Part shown: positions 60,870-64,000 of the stretch, piece after piece
Layout: every line of letters begins with the position of its first letter
Position numbering within the stretch: the first letter of the stretch is position 1
Source of the DNA: Ferrovibrio sp.
GTDB taxonomy: Bacteria; Pseudomonadota; Alphaproteobacteria; Ferrovibrionales; Ferrovibrionaceae
NCBI RefSeq assembly: GCF_025869515.1
Contig: NZ_JAOZVR010000116.1
Location: 50,121 to 114,120, forward strand
Reading direction: 5' to 3'
DNA length: 64,000 bases
Notes under the pieces: generated by a model
What the model saw: only the letters and a program-made list of their open reading frames with translations
What the model was told of the DNA's origin: nothing
The model's database searches: none
Position numbers and translations under genes: made by a program

Positions 60870-62045
60870 CTATTTCCCCGGCCGCTGAATAACGGAGAAT
60901 GCACCAGCATTGCGCGACATGCTGTTCACCTTGTCGTCGAACCTGATGAAGCGCTCCGCCGGCGGTTTGCCCCGCGACTGATCGAGCACATAAATGCCTT
61001 TCTGGCCATCCCGCTCGCCATAGCGCTGGAAGATCGCAGCGTGGTTGCCGGTTCCCCAACCGGGATATTTGCCATCCTTGAAAGTGGCAATCGCCGTACC
61101 GGGCTGCAGCGGTGGATCGCCTTCGCTCTTGAGCTTGTCGCCCTCCTTCCAGGTCTTGGAATTGCCGACGCTCGGCAGCGCCTTTTGCACCAGTACGACG
61201 CATTCCTGCTGGTCCTTCGGATCTTTCACGCTGTCGGGATACAGGTATTTCTTCTTGTCGTCAGGCAAGGCCTTATTGGCCAGTTCCACATCGCGCACCG
61301 CCTGCTGGCCTTTCGTATCCAGCACCCAGCCCTGCCCGGGCGCAGCGGGCTTGGTGGCTGGCATCGGTGGCGCACTCTCGACCGACGGCTTAATCGGTAT
61401 CTGAGATGATGTATCGATCAGAGCGGATGTCCGCTGGGTTTCCATAGGCATCATGCCTGATGCCTCGGCCACATCCCCATGGCCTGCCTCGGAGGATCGT
61501 GGCATCAGTTGTGCTGGGCGGTCGTCGCCCCGTCCGAGCGGCGGCATCATCGACGGCACCGGATCGGTGCCACGCTTTTCACGCGTGGAGATGCCGAGCG
61601 GCGCCTGCGGTTTATAGAAGCCACGGATGGTTTCGATGGTTTCACCGCCCGGCGCGGCAAAGCCATCGACACTGAGGCCATTCTCCTTCTGGAAATTGCG
61701 CAGCGCCTCATGGTCGCGCCCGCCCCAGAAACCGGTGGGCCCATCGGTGGCGGCTGAATCAAGAAAACCTTCCCGATGCAGCAGGGCCTGCAGCTTGAAC
61801 ACATCACCGCGCCGGTTGGCCTGCTCGGCGCCGACGCCGTCCTGCAGATCGAACAGCCCGTCGCCGAAAATCCGGCCCAGCGGCGCGCCGCTCATCCAGT
61901 CATTGCGCGCTGCCTCCCAACCCGGATCGGGACTGGCTTCGGGCTTTTCGACGTATGCGCCCATGTCGAGGCGCCCCATCGGATCGGGCAGGTATTCGAG
62001 ATCATCCTGGCTGGGCGGGCCGAACAGACGCTGATAAGCGGTCAT
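60870..62045 (-). CDS. Peptidoglycan-binding and BPSL0067-type (NlpC/P60-like) protein
   Basis: A 391-aa protein with no signal peptide. Seen: a peptidoglycan-binding-like domain at about 75-148 (DVFKLQALLHREGFLDSAAT, NFQKENGLSVDGFAAPGGET), a disordered Pro/Ser/Met-rich linker (about 150-240), and a C-terminal BPSL0067-type domain (about 245-390). That domain has a candidate catalytic Cys282 in KDQQECVVLVQKAL and His335 in GTGNHAAIFQRY, then IYVLDQSRGKPPAERFIRF. The fold is NlpC/P60-like, so it may cut peptidoglycan peptides. Lacking a signal peptide, it would need a special export route or act on lysis. Its binding domain is duplicated in the next gene upstream. Confidence 0.78.
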   Translation of the reverse strand: MTAYQRLFGPPSQDDLEYLPDPMGRLDMGAYVEKPEASPDPGWEAARNDWMSGAPLGRIFGDGLFDLQDGVGAEQANRRGDVFKLQALLHREGFLDSAATDGPTGFWGGRDHEALRNFQKENGLSVDGFAAPGGETIETIRGFYKPQAPLGISTREKRGTDPVPSMMPPLGRGDDRPAQLMPRSSEAGHGDVAEASGMMPMETQRTSALIDTSSQIPIKPSVESAPPMPATKPAAPGQGWVLDTKGQQAVRDVELANKALPDDKKKYLYPDSVKDPKDQQECVVLVQKALPSVGNSKTWKEGDKLKSEGDPPLQPGTAIATFKDGKYPGWGTGNHAAIFQRYGERDGQKGIYVLDQSRGKPPAERFIRFDDKVNSMSRNAGAFSVIQRPGK

Positions 62046-62126
62046 GGCTCATCCTTATGATTTGAAAAAAATCCTGCGACTTGAAAATCGTATGACTTGA
62101 AAGAATGGACTGGGAAAAACGCGGAC

Positions 62127-62462
62127 TCAGGCGGCGTGACGGCTGCCCCGCAGCGGCAGGGCGGTGACGGGCGGGAGATGAAAGCCGCGCAGGGTGCCCA
62201 TGGTCTCGCCTTCCGGCTCGGCGATGCCGTCGATGACCAGCCCGTTGTCGCGCTGGAAACGCCGCAGCGCATAGTCGTCGCGATTGCCCCAGTCGCCGCC
62301 CCAGCCGCCTTCCGGGCCGGCGGCATCGAGATAGCCCTCCCGGTGCAGCAGGGTCTGCAGCTTGAAGACATCGGCGCGGCGGTTGATGCGGCCGATGCCC
62401 ACGCTGCCGGACAGTTCGAACAGGCGTTCATCGAGGCCGGGTACGGTCAACAGATCGGGCAT
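62127..62462 (-). CDS. Small peptidoglycan-binding-like protein, paralogue of the neighbour's N-terminus
   Basis: A 111-aa protein. Residues about 17-100 (INRRADVFKLQTLLHREGYL, DDYALRRFQRDNGLVIDGIA, EGETMGTLRGFHLP) closely match residues 66-148 of the protein encoded at 60870-62045, so this is a free-standing copy of its binding domain. No signal peptide. The ATG at 62462 has GGAG ten bases upstream; a longer frame begins in the promoter region. It lies 81 bases upstream of the larger gene, probably in the same transcript. Confidence 0.75.
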   Translation of the reverse strand: MPDLLTVPGLDERLFELSGSVGIGRINRRADVFKLQTLLHREGYLDAAGPEGGWGGDWGNRDDYALRRFQRDNGLVIDGIAEPEGETMGTLRGFHLPPVTALPLRGSRHAA

Positions 62463-62483
62463 CGGGGCGACTCCGGTTATATG

Positions 62484-62498
62484 GAACATATAGTGAAT
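62484..62498. promoter_or_regulatory. LexA-like box, before the peptidoglycan-binding gene
   Basis: GAAC-ATATAGT-GAAT; read on the minus strand ATTC-N7-GTTC. The alphaproteobacterial LexA consensus is GTTC-N7-GTTC, so one base differs. It lies 21 bases before the ATG at 62462, over the expected core promoter. Its partner at 62531-62545 is a mirrored copy. Confidence 0.4.
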
Positions 62499-62530
62499 AT
62501 ACCGCCCCGCTCCTCTTGTCTCAAGCTTAT

Positions 62531-62545
62531 TTTCACTCTATGTTC
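62531..62545. promoter_or_regulatory. Second LexA-like box, facing the other way
   Basis: TTTC-ACTCTAT-GTTC on the plus strand, one base from GTTC-N7-GTTC. Eleven of the central bases match the mirrored box at 62484-62498 (TTCACTnTATGTTC). It lies eight bases before an ATG at 62553. Confidence 0.4.
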
Positions 62546-62552
62546 CTATTTT

Positions 62553-62708
62553 ATGGAATTCAATGACTTAGGCGGGCTGCGAACCGGAACGAAGCCAAAC
62601 GAACGCAAACGAAGCGAAACGAACCCGAACGAAACCGAACGAGCATCCAACGGTGCGAAACGAGCCCGAACGAAGCGAAACGAGCCGCAACGGCATGCCG
62701 GGGCATGA
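62553..62708 (+). CDS. Short ORF over the decamer repeat, doubtful
   Basis: A 51-codon frame beginning MEFNDLGGLRTGTKPNERKR. Most of it is a translation of the 10-bp tandem repeat, giving a very polar Lys/Arg/Glu/Asn peptide. There is no Shine-Dalgarno and no family resemblance. It may be a chance frame or the remnant of a leader under the LexA-like box. Confidence 0.15.
   Translation: MEFNDLGGLRTGTKPNERKRSETNPNETERASNGAKRARTKRNEPQRHAGA
62581..62691 (+). repeat. Eleven tandem decamers, consensus GARNCSNAAC
   Basis: Units in order: GAACCGGAAC, GAAGCCAAAC, GAACGCAAAC, GAAGCGAAAC, GAACCCGAAC, GAAACCGAAC, an 11-mer GAGCATCCAAC, GGTGCGAAAC, GAGCCCGAAC, GAAGCGAAAC, GAGCCGCAAC. Period is exactly ten bases apart from the one 11-mer, so AAC-GA steps recur on one helix face. 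It lies 85 bases before the thiolase start. No family is recognised. Confidence 0.85.
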
Positions 62709-62776
62709 CTTGACTTCGATACTTCCGCCTCTTCTCTTATCCGCTGCATACAGAACCGTTTTCGGGAGAGACTCGC

Positions 62777-63943
62777 ATGACCGCCTGCATCGTCGGCTGG
62801 CACCACAGCAAATTCGGCAAACTGGACGGCAAGGACGCCGAAGACCTGATCGTGGAGGTGGCGGTCGGCGCCATCCGCGATGCCGGAATCGAGCCGAAGG
62901 ATGTCGATGCGATCTATCTGGGCCATTTCAACGGCGGCCTGATCGAGCAGGATTTCACCGCCTCCCTGGTGCTGCAGGCCGATCCCGGCCTGCGCTTCAA
63001 ACCGGCCACCCGGGTTGAGAATGCCTGCTCCACCGGCACCGCGGCGATCTACCAGGGCCTGAATGCCATCGCCGCCCGCAAGGCGCGCTTCGTGCTTTGC
63101 GTCGGCGTCGAGAAGATGACCTCCTCGCCCACCGATGTGGTCGGCAACGTGCTGCTGAAGGCGAGCTACCGCAAGGCGGAAGTCTTCACCGATGGCGGTT
63201 TCGCCGGCGTGTTCGATTCGATCCAGAAGCAGTATTTCCAGCGCTATGGCGACCAGTCGGATGCCACCGCGATGATCGCCGCCAAGAACCACAAGAACGG
63301 TGCCCGCAATCCGCTGGCGCATATGCAGAAGGATTTCGGCTACGACTTCTGCAAGACCGTGTCGGACAAGAACCCCATCGTGGTGGGCGGCATGCGCCGC
63401 ACCGACTGTTCGATGGTGTCGGACGGCGCCGCCGCCCTGGTGCTGGCCGATGTGCAGACCGCGCTCGGCATGAAGAAGGCGATTGCCTTCCGCGCCTCGA
63501 AACATGTGCAGGATTTCCTGCCGATGGCCAAGCGCGACGTGATCGCCTTCGAAGGCCCGGCCAAGGCCTGGGCCGATGCGCTGGGCGAAGCCGGCCTTTC
63601 GGTGTGGGATCTTTCGTTCGCCGAAAGCCATGACTGCTTCACCATTGCCGAGCTGATCGAATACGAGGCGATGGGCCTGACCGCGCCGGGCGAAGGCAAG
63701 CGGGCGATCATGGAAGGCTGGACCCAGGCCGACGGCAAGCTGCCGGTCAATCCCTCGGGCGGACTCAAGTCGAAAGGCCATCCGATCGGCGCCACCGGCG
63801 TGTCGATGCATGTGATGGCGGCGATGCAGCTGAGCGGCACCGCCGGCGACATCCAGGTGAAGAACGCCAAGCTCGGCGGCGTGTTCAACATGGGCGGCGT
63901 GGCGGTGGCCAACTACGTCTCGATCCTCGAACCGCTGCGGTAA
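62777..63943 (+). CDS. Thiolase family protein (acetyl-CoA acyltransferase, SCP2-type)
   Basis: A 388-aa thiolase. Seen: CIVGWHHSKFGKLDGKDAED, the nucleophile Cys84 in RVENACSTGTAAIYQGLNAI, VLCVGVEKMTSS, DGAAALVLADVQTALGM, WDLSFAESHDCFTIAELIEY with the active-site His and Cys, and the C-terminal GGLKSKGHPIGATGVSMHVM. The HDCF block (instead of NEAF) places it in the SCP2/archaeal-like thiolase group, often acting on branched or unusual acyl-CoAs; the exact substrate is unknown. GGGAGAG lies before the ATG. Single gene behind the decamer repeat region. Confidence 0.9.
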   Translation: MTACIVGWHHSKFGKLDGKDAEDLIVEVAVGAIRDAGIEPKDVDAIYLGHFNGGLIEQDFTASLVLQADPGLRFKPATRVENACSTGTAAIYQGLNAIAARKARFVLCVGVEKMTSSPTDVVGNVLLKASYRKAEVFTDGGFAGVFDSIQKQYFQRYGDQSDATAMIAAKNHKNGARNPLAHMQKDFGYDFCKTVSDKNPIVVGGMRRTDCSMVSDGAAALVLADVQTALGMKKAIAFRASKHVQDFLPMAKRDVIAFEGPAKAWADALGEAGLSVWDLSFAESHDCFTIAELIEYEAMGLTAPGEGKRAIMEGWTQADGKLPVNPSGGLKSKGHPIGATGVSMHVMAAMQLSGTAGDIQVKNAKLGGVFNMGGVAVANYVSILEPLR

Positions 63944-63955
63944 AAAGTAAAACGT

Positions 63956-63992
63956 GGATGCCCGGCACAAGGCCGGGCATGACACTGGATTC
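63956..63992. repeat. Palindromic intergenic repeat, single-hairpin form
   Basis: ATGCCCGGC-ACAAG-GCCGGGCAT followed by GACACTGGATTC, 12 bases after the thiolase stop. Its GCCGGGCATGAC end matches the right half of the element at 13344-13416. It may double as a transcript-end hairpin. Confidence 0.75.
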
Positions 63993-64000
63993 TAAAACAA

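Noticed and set aside
62581..62691. Decamer array as a CRISPR array
   Set aside because: Units are 10 bp with no unique spacers, and no cas genes are near.

Overview
The window reads as one chromosomal segment of a GC-rich Gram-negative alphaproteobacterium. The evidence is an Usg-like protein, DUF2849 and DUF934 sulfur genes, an ECF sigma factor paired with an NrsF-type anti-sigma, an sdhCDAB operon, KdsA (so lipopolysaccharide with Kdo) and a mesaconyl-CoA hydratase beside a CoA-ester lyase. A member of the Rhodospirillales is my best guess, but the sequence alone does not settle it. I saw no tRNA, rRNA, CRISPR array, transposase or prophage module.

Layout. 1-8.5 kb: end of trmD, rplS, an HxlR regulator facing a GST/DoxX pair, a hydrolase, a LysR regulator and leuCDB. 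8.6-14.4 kb: a second GST, a methyltransferase, a 2'-5' RNA ligase-like protein, a LysE exporter, and a probable detoxification group (HCCA-isomerase-like protein, GST, TetR, two NTF2-like proteins) with a TetR-type operator. 14.6-19.6 kb: asd, then sigF-nrsF facing a bufferin-type operon (DUF2282 precursor, DUF692 enzyme, DUF2063 partner, DoxX). 19.6-25.3 kb: two tandem PAS_5 proteins, pdxY, a CoA-ester lyase with a MaoC-type hydratase, and an Amt transporter behind a sigma54-like promoter. 25.5-31.5 kb: sdhCDAB, a pentapeptide-repeat protein and zapE. 31.6-39.3 kb: mmsA, TetR with a DUF4442 protein, two DUF4142 paralogues, kdsA, a CBS-BON protein, an XRE regulator and a membrane protein. 39.4-47.8 kb: an assimilatory sulfate cluster (cysG, DUF2849, cysI, DUF934, cysH, cysD, cysNC, TSUP exporter). 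47.8-53.7 kb: hspQ, SDR, a third PAS_5 protein, DUF924, HxlR, an acyl-CoA dehydrogenase-like protein, tag and ygfZ. 53.8-59.3 kb: a glycan group (GT9, GT2, a two-domain glycosyltransferase-methyltransferase, asnB). 59.4-64 kb: usg, a secreted protein, a peptidoglycan-binding/BPSL0067-type protein with a small paralogue, an unusual 314-base intergenic region and a thiolase.

Most notable. (1) The bufferin-type RiPP operon and the divergent sigF-nrsF pair both carry GTAAC-N17-CGAAT promoters, so the sigma factor very probably drives both. (2) The 62.46-62.78 kb region has two inverted LexA-like half-site pairs and eleven tandem, almost exactly 10-bp repeats, next to genes for a putative cell-wall hydrolase and a free-standing copy of its binding domain. 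(3) Several operators and promoters can be read directly: two TetR-type palindromes, a sigma54-like site before amt, an EcfG-like site before a DUF4142 gene, and a possible leaderless promoter for an HxlR regulator.
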